From: Ignavibacteria bacterium
Lineage (GTDB): Bacteria > Bacteroidota > Ignavibacteria > Tepidaquicellales > Tepidaquicellaceae
Reading direction: 5' to 3'
Assembly: GCA_041649015.1 (NCBI GenBank)
Contig: JBAZNU010000002.1
Coordinates: 186,001 to 250,000, forward strand
DNA: 64,000 bases
In this document: piece by piece, positions 41,765 through 50,346 of the stretch
How the letters are laid out: each line of letters begins with the position of its first letter
Numbering within the stretch: position 1 is the stretch's first letter
Notes under the pieces: generated by a model
Database searches by the model: none
The model's input: the letters and a program-made list of their open reading frames with translations, nothing else
Told to the model about the DNA's origin: nothing
Translations under genes and position numbers: made by a program

Positions 41765-43813
41765 ATGAAAAAATTTATATTTACATTATTAATTTTCATA
41801 TTATTCGTCTCACTTGCTTATCCACAGTATAACAGGGGAAAGATGACAGATCAGCTTGCTGATATAATAACACTGTATGATAATACGGAAAAAGTACGGA
41901 TAATAGTACATCTATCGGATAAATTTGATGTTGACGGATTTATGGTGAAAGCGAAAACGGATAATCTTGATAAAGATACGAGGACAAGTTTATTGCTTGA
42001 CGGATTAAAGGATAAAGCAAGGCAGACTCAATCATCACTTCTTAATTATCTTAGGTATAACGGCAGTTTAAACAGAGTGACCGAAATAAAAGATTTCTGG
42101 ATTATTAATGCAATATCTGCATACGCAGAAGCTGAAGTTATTAAGCAAATATCACTGAGAGGGGATGTAAGCTACATTGAGGTTGATAATCCATTAAACT
42201 TTGATGATGAAAATATACAGGAAGCTGTTATATCGAACAGCATAAACGGTGTAGAGATAGGACTGAAGGCAATTAAAGCTGATGTACTCTGGAAGCTTGG
42301 TATAACAGGAGAGGGAACAATTGTGATGAATGTTGACAGCGGAGTTGACGGAAATCATCCTGCGTTCAATTACAAATGGAGAGGTTTAACAGTTCCCTGG
42401 TATCACGCATGGTACGATGCAGCGGGTACGTCATTCCCGACATATTGTACGAACCACGGTTCGCATACAATGGGCATAATGTGCGGACTTGGTATTGCAA
42501 CAGGGGATACAGTGGGAGTGTCATTCGGGTCGAAATGGATAGCAGCAAGAAGAAGCTGTTCCGGAAACTATACGAACTTTGGGATTAGCGCTTTCCAATG
42601 GGGTATGGACCCGGATTCAAATTCCAGTACCAGAGATGAGGCGAGTGTAATAAACTGTTCATGGAACTCGAGTGATCCAACAGGCAATGAATGCAACGGA
42701 ACATTTAAAGCAACTCTAATAACTTTAGAGGCAGCAGGAGTTCCAGTGGTGTGGTCATCCGGCAACAGCGGTCCCGGGTCTTCGAGCGTCACTGCACCAA
42801 AGAATATAAACACAAATATAGTGAATGCATTTACTGTAGGTGCGCTTGACGGAAATAATGTTTCATATCCGATTGCAAGCTTTAGCAGCCGAGGACCGTC
42901 TAAATGCGGGGGAACAGGTTCACTTTTAATAAAGCCCGAGGTTTCAGCACCGGGAGTAAACGTCAGGTCGAGTTTACTTTCACCGAGTTATGGAACGATG
43001 TCCGGGACATCAATGGCAGCACCTCATGCTGCCGGGTCGGTTGCACTATTAAGGTCATTTGCACCAGCAATAACAGGGAAAATGGCATTATTAGCATTAT
43101 ATTTCAGTGCTACAGATTTAGGAACTGCGGGAGAAGACAACACATACGGAATGGGAATGATTAATGTTTATAATGCTATGAGACTACTCGGACTTACGAT
43201 AACGCATACTCAACTTAATGATACTATTATTACAGCGGGACCATACAGGGTAAGAATTGAATTAAGCAATTCGACTGTTGTTAATGCAAATCCAAATCCA
43301 GCCTCGGTTAAATTATTCTGGAGCCGAAATTCAAGCAATATAACCGACAGCACTGTAATGACACGAGATACAGGAAATGTATATTATGCAGATATAGCAG
43401 GCAACGGTACTCCTTCAAATTATAAATATTTTATAAGAGCGTTTGACACATTAGGAATAAGAGCACAACTTCCCGGAGATGCTCCTTTAAATTATTTTAC
43501 ATTTAATACAGGTGCGACATCCATTGGAATTAATTCCGATGAAATACCTGAAAGATATTCTCTATTACAAAATTATCCGAATCCTTTTAATCCGGAAACT
43601 AATATCACTTATACGATAAAGAATAGGGTATTTGTAAGCTTAAAAGTATATGATGCAATTGGCCGAGAGGCTGTGTCTATTGTGAATAGTGTACAGGAGG
43701 CAGGAAGCTATACCGTGAAGTTTAACGGATTAAACTTTCGAAGCGGAGTTTATTTCTATCGGTTAAAAGCGGGAGAATTCAGTGAAACTAAATCTATGAT
43801 TCTTTTGAAATAA
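41765..43813 (+). CDS. Secreted subtilisin-like serine protease with type IX sorting domain
   Basis: The 682-residue S8 peptidase has a signal peptide over the first ~21 residues, an inhibitor-I9-like propeptide to about residue 140, and then the catalytic domain. Asp191 lies in NVDSGVDGNHP, His231 in HGSHTMG, oxyanion Asn334 in SSGNSGPG and nucleophile Ser416 in GTSMAAPHAAG. A spacer beta domain and a type A sorting domain (LLQNYPNPFNPETNITYTI, ending SMILLK) complete it. It is predicted to be delivered to the surface for extracellular proteolysis. A bidirectional terminator separates it from the convergent cupredoxin gene. Confidence 0.93.
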   Translation: MKKFIFTLLIFILFVSLAYPQYNRGKMTDQLADIITLYDNTEKVRIIVHLSDKFDVDGFMVKAKTDNLDKDTRTSLLLDGLKDKARQTQSSLLNYLRYNGSLNRVTEIKDFWIINAISAYAEAEVIKQISLRGDVSYIEVDNPLNFDDENIQEAVISNSINGVEIGLKAIKADVLWKLGITGEGTIVMNVDSGVDGNHPAFNYKWRGLTVPWYHAWYDAAGTSFPTYCTNHGSHTMGIMCGLGIATGDTVGVSFGSKWIAARRSCSGNYTNFGISAFQWGMDPDSNSSTRDEASVINCSWNSSDPTGNECNGTFKATLITLEAAGVPVVWSSGNSGPGSSSVTAPKNINTNIVNAFTVGALDGNNVSYPIASFSSRGPSKCGGTGSLLIKPEVSAPGVNVRSSLLSPSYGTMSGTSMAAPHAAGSVALLRSFAPAITGKMALLALYFSATDLGTAGEDNTYGMGMINVYNAMRLLGLTITHTQLNDTIITAGPYRVRIELSNSTVVNANPNPASVKLFWSRNSSNITDSTVMTRDTGNVYYADIAGNGTPSNYKYFIRAFDTLGIRAQLPGDAPLNYFTFNTGATSIGINSDEIPERYSLLQNYPNPFNPETNITYTIKNRVFVSLKVYDAIGREAVSIVNSVQEAGSYTVKFNGLNFRSGVYFYRLKAGEFSETKSMILLK

Positions 43814-43824
43814 AGTGACAAAAT

Positions 43825-43858
43825 AAAAAAGGACAGGGGCTGCCTGTCCTTTTTTATT
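43825..43858. terminator. Bidirectional terminator between subtilase and cupredoxin genes
   Basis: A perfect 13-bp stem (43825-43837 with 43843-43855) with A/T flanks and a 5-nt loop can terminate both convergent genes. Confidence 0.92.
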
Positions 43859-43870
43859 ATAAAATACAAA

Positions 43871-44500
43871 TTATCTTATTAACATCATTTTTTTAATATC
43901 TGTAAAATTTCCCGAGGTAAGTTTGTAGAAATAAGCACCCGAAGCGAATTTAGAAGCATCGAATGTAACGTTATAAACTCCTGCATTCAGGTTCTCATTT
44001 AATAATTCTGCGACCTCTTTACCTGTAACATCGTACACTATGAGAACGGCAACATTATTTTGGGGTATTGAAAAACTAATCCGAGTTACAGGATTGAACG
44101 GATTTGGGTAATTTTGAGAGAGCTTGAATGAATTTGCCGTGACACCTGTTTGTTCAATTCCAGTCATAGCAGCAGTAAAAGAGCCTACCATTCCCGGATG
44201 AAATGTGCATTCATAGTTGTAAATTCCGGGAACTTGAATGACGTAACTGAATACTGTATCTGTACTTGTGATAAGTGATGTCCATGAAGTTGCATCTCCC
44301 GGTATGGTTGTAGATGTAGTGTTGTGGAAACCAGTTTCCCAAACCCATCTAATAGTATCACCGACCATCACTGTAGTAATGTTCTGAGGAGAAAACACCA
44401 TATCTCCTCCCGCACCTACCATTATCCTATAAGTGGCAGAATGACTAACTGACAAGAAAAGACTCATCAGTAAAAAAGCTGTAGCTAATGTTTTTTTCAT
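43871..44500 (-). CDS. Secreted cupredoxin (plastocyanin-like) with type IX sorting domain
   Basis: The start is ATG 44500 (MKKTLATAFLLMSLF); the frame to 44530 adds only an unlikely leader. It encodes a 209-residue protein: signal peptide, a ~105-residue cupredoxin domain, then a type A sorting domain (LSQNYPNPFNPVTRISFSIP). The type 1 copper ligands are visible: His in GFHNTT and Cys, His and Met in YECTFHPGMVG. It may carry electrons at the cell surface, or bind copper. It is convergent with the subtilase gene. Confidence 0.9.
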   Translation of the reverse strand: MKKTLATAFLLMSLFLSVSHSATYRIMVGAGGDMVFSPQNITTVMVGDTIRWVWETGFHNTTSTTIPGDATSWTSLITSTDTVFSYVIQVPGIYNYECTFHPGMVGSFTAAMTGIEQTGVTANSFKLSQNYPNPFNPVTRISFSIPQNNVAVLIVYDVTGKEVAELLNENLNAGVYNVTFDASKFASGAYFYKLTSGNFTDIKKMMLIR

Positions 44501-44628
44501 TGTTTTATTGTTAAGTTGTGAATATAACATGTAGTATGTTCATTAAAGTTCCATTAATTAAAAGAAATTATATATTGGGAACAAAAGTAAATAATGTCAG
44601 GTATAAATTATAATTAAAAGTTCAAAGA

Positions 44629-45156
44629 ATGATGGGTATGAAGCGTATAAAAGAGTTTGGAATATTTATGCTGTTTACAGCACTATTAATTTCAGATTCA
44701 GCATGTTCACAGAATTCGTGGACGAAGATAAAATACACATACGATGCCGGTTCCTTGCCTCCACCTTACAAGTATAACTATACTTTAACAATAAGTAATG
44801 ACGGCAATGCAGAGCTGGTATATAAAACCGGGTATTCGGGAAATGAAAAAAGTACTTTTAATTACAATGTTGAAATTAACGATTATATGTTTAAAACTCT
44901 GCAAAATGAAATTAGAGAAAGCAAAGTACTTAATCAACGAATTGAACAGATGCCGAGCAGCGAAATACCTGACGGTGGATATTCTGATTATTTACAGATA
45001 TATAACGGTGATGAATTAATCAGTTCTGTCCCATCATATCCTGATTCAAAATACAAAGAATCATTGGATAAAATCTATAAAGCGTTATTCAAATGCATTC
45101 CCGATGAAATATGGAAAGAGATTGAATCCAAGAAATCAGAAATCATCGGTAACTAA
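44629..45156 (+). CDS. Predicted lipoprotein of unknown function
   Basis: The protein is up to 175 residues; the start is ATG 44629 or, more likely, ATG 44638 (MKRIKEFGIFML). A signal peptide ends in a lipobox-like DSAC (Cys about 26), then a beta-rich domain with SWTKIKYTYDAGSLPPPYKYNYTLTI-like strands. I recognise no family; single-domain lipoproteins of this look are common in this phylum. It ends with a 4-bp convergent overlap with the zinc-ribbon gene. Confidence 0.68.
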   Translation: MMGMKRIKEFGIFMLFTALLISDSACSQNSWTKIKYTYDAGSLPPPYKYNYTLTISNDGNAELVYKTGYSGNEKSTFNYNVEINDYMFKTLQNEIRESKVLNQRIEQMPSSEIPDGGYSDYLQIYNGDELISSVPSYPDSKYKESLDKIYKALFKCIPDEIWKEIESKKSEIIGN

Positions 45157-45491
45157 AACATATTCATTGCCTTTAGAATCTCTTTAGCTTTATCGACGTC
45201 ATCTTTATTAACCATAAGTTTGATACCTATAGATAAAGACAGTGCAGGAATCATACCACCTTCATTATCACTTGATAAAAAGCATTTAATACCTGCCTCA
45301 TCGAGTTGTGCTTTTGCAGTTTGAGCTTCAAAATCACTTTGATAGGATTTGACGAGTTCAACTTCACCAAACGTTTCAAGAATTTCAGTTAAATCAGCTT
45401 TACAGAAAGGACAAATTAAATCGTCAATTGAAACTTCCGCACCGCATTCTGAGCAGATGTTTATTTTTCCATTTGATTTTTTTATTTCCAT
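45153..45491 (-). CDS. Zinc-ribbon plus DUF2007-domain protein
   Basis: The 112-residue protein has an N-terminal treble-clef/zinc ribbon with CSEC and CPFC pairs (about residues 13-30). A DUF2007-like domain follows, with VELVKSYQSDFEAQTAKAQL, AGIKCFLSSDNEGG and KLMVNKDDVDKAKEIL. DUF2007 modules are signal-transduction or protein-interaction domains related to PII-like folds. It stands alone on the minus strand and overlaps the lipoprotein stop by 4 bp. Its function is unknown. Confidence 0.82.
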   Translation of the reverse strand: MEIKKSNGKINICSECGAEVSIDDLICPFCKADLTEILETFGEVELVKSYQSDFEAQTAKAQLDEAGIKCFLSSDNEGGMIPALSLSIGIKLMVNKDDVDKAKEILKAMNMF

Positions 45492-45762
45492 AATAATTTC
45501 CTTTCATTTAATCTTATTAAATGTATATAATATTGTTAGTAATTGCAATAATAAGTTTTAGGTTTATTGAGGTGGCATTGTGACGATTAAATCAATGGGT
45601 ATGCTCTCTGAAAAATGGGGGAAATTTACAAAAGACTAATTAATGTTAACAGATAAAATATTAAGTTAAGTAAAGGTATGAGAACTTAATTAAAAAATCA
45701 GGCGGGTTATTTACAGGAAAAAATAAAACAACAATCAGAGTCAAAGATATACATAAAAATCA

Positions 45763-46899
45763 TCACGAAATTCTCTTATCGTATACTCTGTAGGTCTTAT
45801 AAATCTTAGCACCAAGATTTACAGCGGTTTGTACCATAGGAATATTATCTTCCAGGACCCAAGAGATTTCAGCACCTTCATAACCTTTTGTTAAACCGGT
45901 TTTAATAGTGTCGTTAATGAAAACGGCTTCAATACCTTTTTTCTGGTATTTAGGAATAACACCCATTATCATGACTCTAATAAAATTAATTTTTTTCCTT
46001 CCAGTAAGGATTTTAAAAGCGCCGAAAGGAAAGAGTCTTCCGTTAATTTTTTTAAAAATCTGATTATAATCCGGTAATGATAACGAAAACCCGACAGGTT
46101 CGCCTTCGACTTCCGCAAAATAAACGATATCTTCATCAACTAATGGTTTTAAAGATGAAGCAACATACTTAAATTCATCAGCGGTCATATGCACCGAGCC
46201 CCAATTATCAACCCATGCTTCATTGTAAATTTTCATAACTTTCATCAATTCATTTTCGATGTTCTTGAGAACAATTTTTCTTATCTTAATATTTTCACGT
46301 TTAAGAACAATTTGTCCAACTCTTTCCAATTTATCCATTGATTTTGGATTTTTCACAGCATCATCCTGAGTGAAAATATAAGCGAAGAAATCTTTAGTTT
46401 TAATGAATCCATAGCCTTCGAAAAGTTTTATATAATATTCAGGATTATAAGGCATGAGGAGAACGGGAGACTTATCGAAACCATTAATAAGCAGTCCGAC
46501 TTCGTCATTAATAGAAAGATTAATAGGTCCACGCATCGTATCCATTAAATTATCCAGAAGCCATTCTTTTGCAGCATCGAATAGCATTGCAGAGACCTCT
46601 TTTGAATTAATGCATTCGAAATATCCTACAAATCCTACCTTATCGTTGTATTTTTTATTATGGTGATCATTGATTATGGCGGCGATTCTACCGACGATAG
46701 TATTACCGTCCATCGCAAGAAACAATTTCAATTTTGCATGCATATAAAACGGATTACGCATAGTATCGAGATTCTTTCTAACGTCGTAAATAAGCGGTGG
46801 TACCCAGTTTTTATCTCCCTTATAAATTTCCCAAGGAAATTTAATAAAACGCATTTTATCTATCTCATTATCAACTGACTTAATCGTTATCTCGCCCAT
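45763..46899 (-). CDS. GNAT-like N-acetyltransferase family protein
   Basis: The 378-residue protein consists of two related halves. The N-terminal half is FIKFPWEIYKGDKNWVPPL, and the second half contains PVGFSLSLPDYNQIF and the acetyl-CoA-binding-like GVIPKYQKKGIEAVFIN. The pattern fits the large GNAT family exemplified by E. coli YghO, proteins of unknown substrate. The next gene, bcp, lies 10 bp upstream on the same strand, so bcp and this gene may be co-transcribed. Confidence 0.8.
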   Translation of the reverse strand: MGEITIKSVDNEIDKMRFIKFPWEIYKGDKNWVPPLIYDVRKNLDTMRNPFYMHAKLKLFLAMDGNTIVGRIAAIINDHHNKKYNDKVGFVGYFECINSKEVSAMLFDAAKEWLLDNLMDTMRGPINLSINDEVGLLINGFDKSPVLLMPYNPEYYIKLFEGYGFIKTKDFFAYIFTQDDAVKNPKSMDKLERVGQIVLKRENIKIRKIVLKNIENELMKVMKIYNEAWVDNWGSVHMTADEFKYVASSLKPLVDEDIVYFAEVEGEPVGFSLSLPDYNQIFKKINGRLFPFGAFKILTGRKKINFIRVMIMGVIPKYQKKGIEAVFINDTIKTGLTKGYEGAEISWVLEDNIPMVQTAVNLGAKIYKTYRVYDKRIS

Positions 46900-46909
46900 A
46901 TAAATGATT

Positions 46910-47362
46910 CTATAATTTGCTAATTATATCCTGTACGTGTCCGGGTATTTTCACTTTATTCCAGATTTCCTTTATCTTTCCCTTTTCATCTATAAGAAAA
47001 GTTGTACGTTCGATTCCCATGTACTTCTTTCCATACATGTTCTTTTCTTTCCACACACCGTAAGCATTAACCATTTGCCCTTCCTCATCAGAAAGCAACG
47101 CAAAAGGAAGGTTATATTTTGATTTAAAACTCTTGTGGGATTCGATGCTGTCTTTACTGATACCAAGAATGACAGTTTCCTTATTCTCGAACGTTTTAAT
47201 ACTATCCCTAAAGTCGCAAGCTTCTTTCGTACAACCGGAAGTATTGTCCTTTGGGTAGAAATAAAGAATTATTTTGTGTCCTTTAAGATTTTTCAGTGAA
47301 AACTTCTTACCGCTGTCGGAAAGAAGGCTGAAGTCGGGTGCTTTATCGCCAATTTTTAACAT
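46910..47362 (-). CDS. bcp: Thioredoxin-dependent peroxiredoxin (Bcp/PrxQ)
   Basis: The 150-residue atypical 2-Cys peroxiredoxin reduces hydroperoxides. The peroxidatic and resolving cysteines are five residues apart in DNTSGCTKEACDFRD. YFYPKDNTSGC, the LLSDEEGQM segment and the MGIERTTFLID ending are typical of Bcp. It is 11 bp downstream of ftsX and 10 bp upstream of the GNAT-like gene. No dedicated regulatory site is visible. Confidence 0.96.
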   Translation of the reverse strand: MLKIGDKAPDFSLLSDSGKKFSLKNLKGHKIILYFYPKDNTSGCTKEACDFRDSIKTFENKETVILGISKDSIESHKSFKSKYNLPFALLSDEEGQMVNAYGVWKEKNMYGKKYMGIERTTFLIDEKGKIKEIWNKVKIPGHVQDIISKL

Positions 47363-47373
47363 ATCATTTTGTT

Positions 47374-48246
47374 TTAATTTTGAATTTTTAAATATTTTAA
47401 TACAGAGAAATAGCTACCCAAAACACCAAGCACTATTCCTGTTAATATCAGATACAATATAATGTCTGTATCCATAAAAGTGAATTTAATTTCTGATGCC
47501 TGAAATTTCATGACAAACATTGTCAAAAACAGATACATAGTACCAATTGCAAGAAGACTGCCAATAAGTCCCTGAATAAAACCCTCAAATAAAAACGGAA
47601 TCATCACAAAAACTCTTGTCGCTCCCAGAAGTTTGAATGTTTCAATAATCTTTTTCCGAGAATTAATTATAAGTCGTATTGTGTTTGAAACCAGAAATAC
47701 AGAAGAAATTGTAATCACAATCATTATAATCAGGTTAATAAATAAAAAGCCTGAGGTTTTAGATTCAATCAGCTCAAGATTTCCTTCCGGAAACTTCACA
47801 TCTGTTACGAATTTCATTTCAGCGAGTTGAGATTTTATCCTGTTTAGCCTTTCAATTGTTTTATACTCTTCATAGAGATTAATTCTGAAAGAGGCAGGAA
47901 GGGGATTGTAATCATAAATTTCCAGCATTTCTGAGCCGAACTCCTCTGTGAAAATTTTTACAGCCTCATCTTTGGAGATATAATTAATACTCTTTACACC
48001 CCCAATAATTCTAATTTTGTCACGAAGAGAAATTAGTTCTTCATTACTAAGTTCATCCTCAAGGAATATTTCAAGTTCCACCTTATCTTTTATGTCCTTA
48101 ATAATTCTGCTTGAGTTAATAGTAAACAGAAAATAAATCGAAATAAGTATAATCGAGAGCATAATAGTAATTACAGATGCGATAGTCGACAATTTCGCAC
48201 TTGAAAATCCACGTATAGCCTCTTTGAATAAGTAAAGTAATTTCAA
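47374..48246 (-). CDS. ftsX: Cell-division permease-like protein FtsX
   Basis: The 290-residue protein has the FtsX layout. It has a cytoplasmic N-terminus (LFKEAIRGFSSAKLSTIASV), TM1, a periplasmic domain with ISKDEAVKIFTEEFG and the NPLPASFRI motif, then three C-terminal helices. FtsX with FtsE forms the type VII ABC complex that activates peptidoglycan hydrolases at the septum. No ftsE is adjacent; its neighbours are bcp and a symporter gene, so ftsE must be elsewhere. Confidence 0.94.
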   Translation of the reverse strand: MKLLYLFKEAIRGFSSAKLSTIASVITIMLSIILISIYFLFTINSSRIIKDIKDKVELEIFLEDELSNEELISLRDKIRIIGGVKSINYISKDEAVKIFTEEFGSEMLEIYDYNPLPASFRINLYEEYKTIERLNRIKSQLAEMKFVTDVKFPEGNLELIESKTSGFLFINLIIMIVITISSVFLVSNTIRLIINSRKKIIETFKLLGATRVFVMIPFLFEGFIQGLIGSLLAIGTMYLFLTMFVMKFQASEIKFTFMDTDIILYLILTGIVLGVLGSYFSVLKYLKIQN

Positions 48247-48247
48247 A

Positions 48248-50011
48248 TTATTCGAGTATTGACCCTTGTTTGTTAATAGATTTAAAAACTAAAAATCCCG
48301 CAATAATTCCAATTAATATCAAAACCATTGCATTTAAATACTCTCCAAAAATAAATTTTCCAATACCAAATAAAAACATATAAACTAGTACTACTCCGAG
48401 AAACCAGCTTAAAAATAAATAACCGTAGCCTTTATCGGTTTTAACGTCCGGAAATTTATTTTTATATTTTCTCCAGCCAATACCACCCGGTCTAATTTGT
48501 TTTAAGAAATTAGCGAGTATATTTTCTTCAGTTGGTTTTGTTAAGAAAGCAGTAATCAACCATGCAGCTGTTGTTATCGGAACGATTATGTAAAGAGAAT
48601 TCGGAAATTGTACATTGATTTTTCCAAAAAATAGAACAGCGTAAACGACAAAAGGTGTTATTGTAGCAACAATTTCAGAAATAGCGTTTACTCTCCACCA
48701 GAACCATCTTAAAATCAGTACGAGTCCCAGCCCAGCACCGCATTCCATAACAAAACTCCATACTCCGGAAATACTGTCCATCATTAATGTAATGACAATT
48801 GAGAGCATCATAAAAATCATTGTCATTACTCTTGCAGTCAGGACATAGTGTTTCTCGCTTTTGTCTTTCTTAACAAATCTTCTGTAAAAGTCATTAATAA
48901 AATATGATGCCCCCCAATTCAAGTGTGTGGCAATTGTTGACATATAAGCAGCAAAAAAAGCAGCCAGCAAAAGTCCCTTCAATCCAACAGGAAGAAAATC
49001 ATTCATCGCTTTTACATAACCAAGTCCTTTATCATTCATAGATAGATCCGGATATAAGATAATAGCTGAAAGTCCGACGAGTATCCATGGCCATGGACGT
49101 ATTGTGTAATGAGCGACCTGAAAGAAAAATGTTGCAAGCAAGGAATTCTTTTCATCTTTAGCAGACATCATTCTTTGGGCAACGTAACCTCCTCCTCCAG
49201 GTTCCGCACCGGGATACCAGGAAGCCCACCATTGAATTGCAATAAATGCGAGAAATGATGACAACGATATTGCGAGGACTCCCGCAGTAGATGTGGTTTC
49301 AGTTTCAGAATTTACAACCGGTGTAAACTTTAATGCCCAATCAGGAAGTTTTGACTGGAGTCCAGCAATGCCTCCAATTTGATCTGAATTAACAACTATT
49401 ACTGCGAGTACAATACAACCGATCATTGCGAGAATAAACTGAAACGCATCTGTAACAGCAACACCCCACAAACCAGATAGAGCCGAATAAACAGCGGTAA
49501 CAAGCATACAAAGTCCAACATAAATAAGTACATTGTCCATATTAATATATTCAGGAAACATACCCATAAGAATTTTTATCATGGCAAGATTCACCCATCC
49601 CATTATTATTGTGTTCATAAAAACACCAAGATATACGGCTTTGAATCCTCTAAGAAATGCGGCTGACTTACCCGAGTATCTGAGTTCAATAAACTCAACA
49701 TCAGTCAGAATATTTGCCCGTCTCCATAATCGTGCAAAGAAGAATACCGTCAGCATTCCTCCAATGAGCATGTTCCACCAAATCCAGTTGCCCGCAATTC
49801 CGTTTTTACCAACAAGCTCTGTAACCGCAAGCGGAGTATCTGCGGCAAAAGTTGTAGCAACCATAGATAAACCAGCAATCCACCAAGGAAGTTTACGCCC
49901 GGACAGGAAAAAATCTTCGGTTGATGCTCCAGCTCTTTTCTTATAAATATATCCTATTAAAAAAGATATAACGAAATATACTGCAATTATTAACCAGTCT
50001 GTTATATGCAT
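48248..50011 (-). CDS. Sodium:solute symporter family protein
   Basis: The 587-residue protein has about 13-14 transmembrane helices. The early FFLSGRKLPWWIAGLSMVATTFAADTP-type motif and AAFFAAYMSTIATHLNWGASY are SSS-family signatures. A cytosolic loop SGLWGVAVTDAFQF is also conserved. Substrates in this family include sugars, amino acids and carboxylates; none can be chosen. It is upstream of ftsX with a 1-bp gap and divergent from the surface cluster. Confidence 0.92.
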   Translation of the reverse strand: MHITDWLIIAVYFVISFLIGYIYKKRAGASTEDFFLSGRKLPWWIAGLSMVATTFAADTPLAVTELVGKNGIAGNWIWWNMLIGGMLTVFFFARLWRRANILTDVEFIELRYSGKSAAFLRGFKAVYLGVFMNTIIMGWVNLAMIKILMGMFPEYINMDNVLIYVGLCMLVTAVYSALSGLWGVAVTDAFQFILAMIGCIVLAVIVVNSDQIGGIAGLQSKLPDWALKFTPVVNSETETTSTAGVLAISLSSFLAFIAIQWWASWYPGAEPGGGGYVAQRMMSAKDEKNSLLATFFFQVAHYTIRPWPWILVGLSAIILYPDLSMNDKGLGYVKAMNDFLPVGLKGLLLAAFFAAYMSTIATHLNWGASYFINDFYRRFVKKDKSEKHYVLTARVMTMIFMMLSIVITLMMDSISGVWSFVMECGAGLGLVLILRWFWWRVNAISEIVATITPFVVYAVLFFGKINVQFPNSLYIIVPITTAAWLITAFLTKPTEENILANFLKQIRPGGIGWRKYKNKFPDVKTDKGYGYLFLSWFLGVVLVYMFLFGIGKFIFGEYLNAMVLILIGIIAGFLVFKSINKQGSILE

Positions 50012-50346
50012 TAAAGTATTATTTTATCCCAAAATACTTAATTATTTTTTAAAATTGTCGTTAAAAATAATTCACACAGGGTTTATTCTTTCAAAATGCT
50101 ACTTTAATTTTAATATTATGCCATTATATTGACTACATCTAATGCGTAGTCTGCTTACTCTTTAAAACTTAATTATTAATCGATGCATAAAGTAAGTCAA
50201 TATATTATGCAATACTATTATTAGTACACTTAAAGAAATCGTAAAACTATTAATAATCTAATATTTTGATAGAATTTTTAATATAAATACGTTAAATTAA
50301 GCAATTATTATTATTACATTTATCGAAAATTAATTACAAATTGAAA
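50012..50346. promoter_or_regulatory. Divergent intergenic region between symporter and surface cluster
   Basis: An AT-rich interval with no reading frame. It contains an inverted repeat GACTAC (50131) / GTAGTC (50146) with a 9-nt spacer. A looser CTTACT/AGTAAG pair lies further right. Both transcription units probably start here; an operator role for the inverted repeat is only a guess. Confidence 0.4.
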
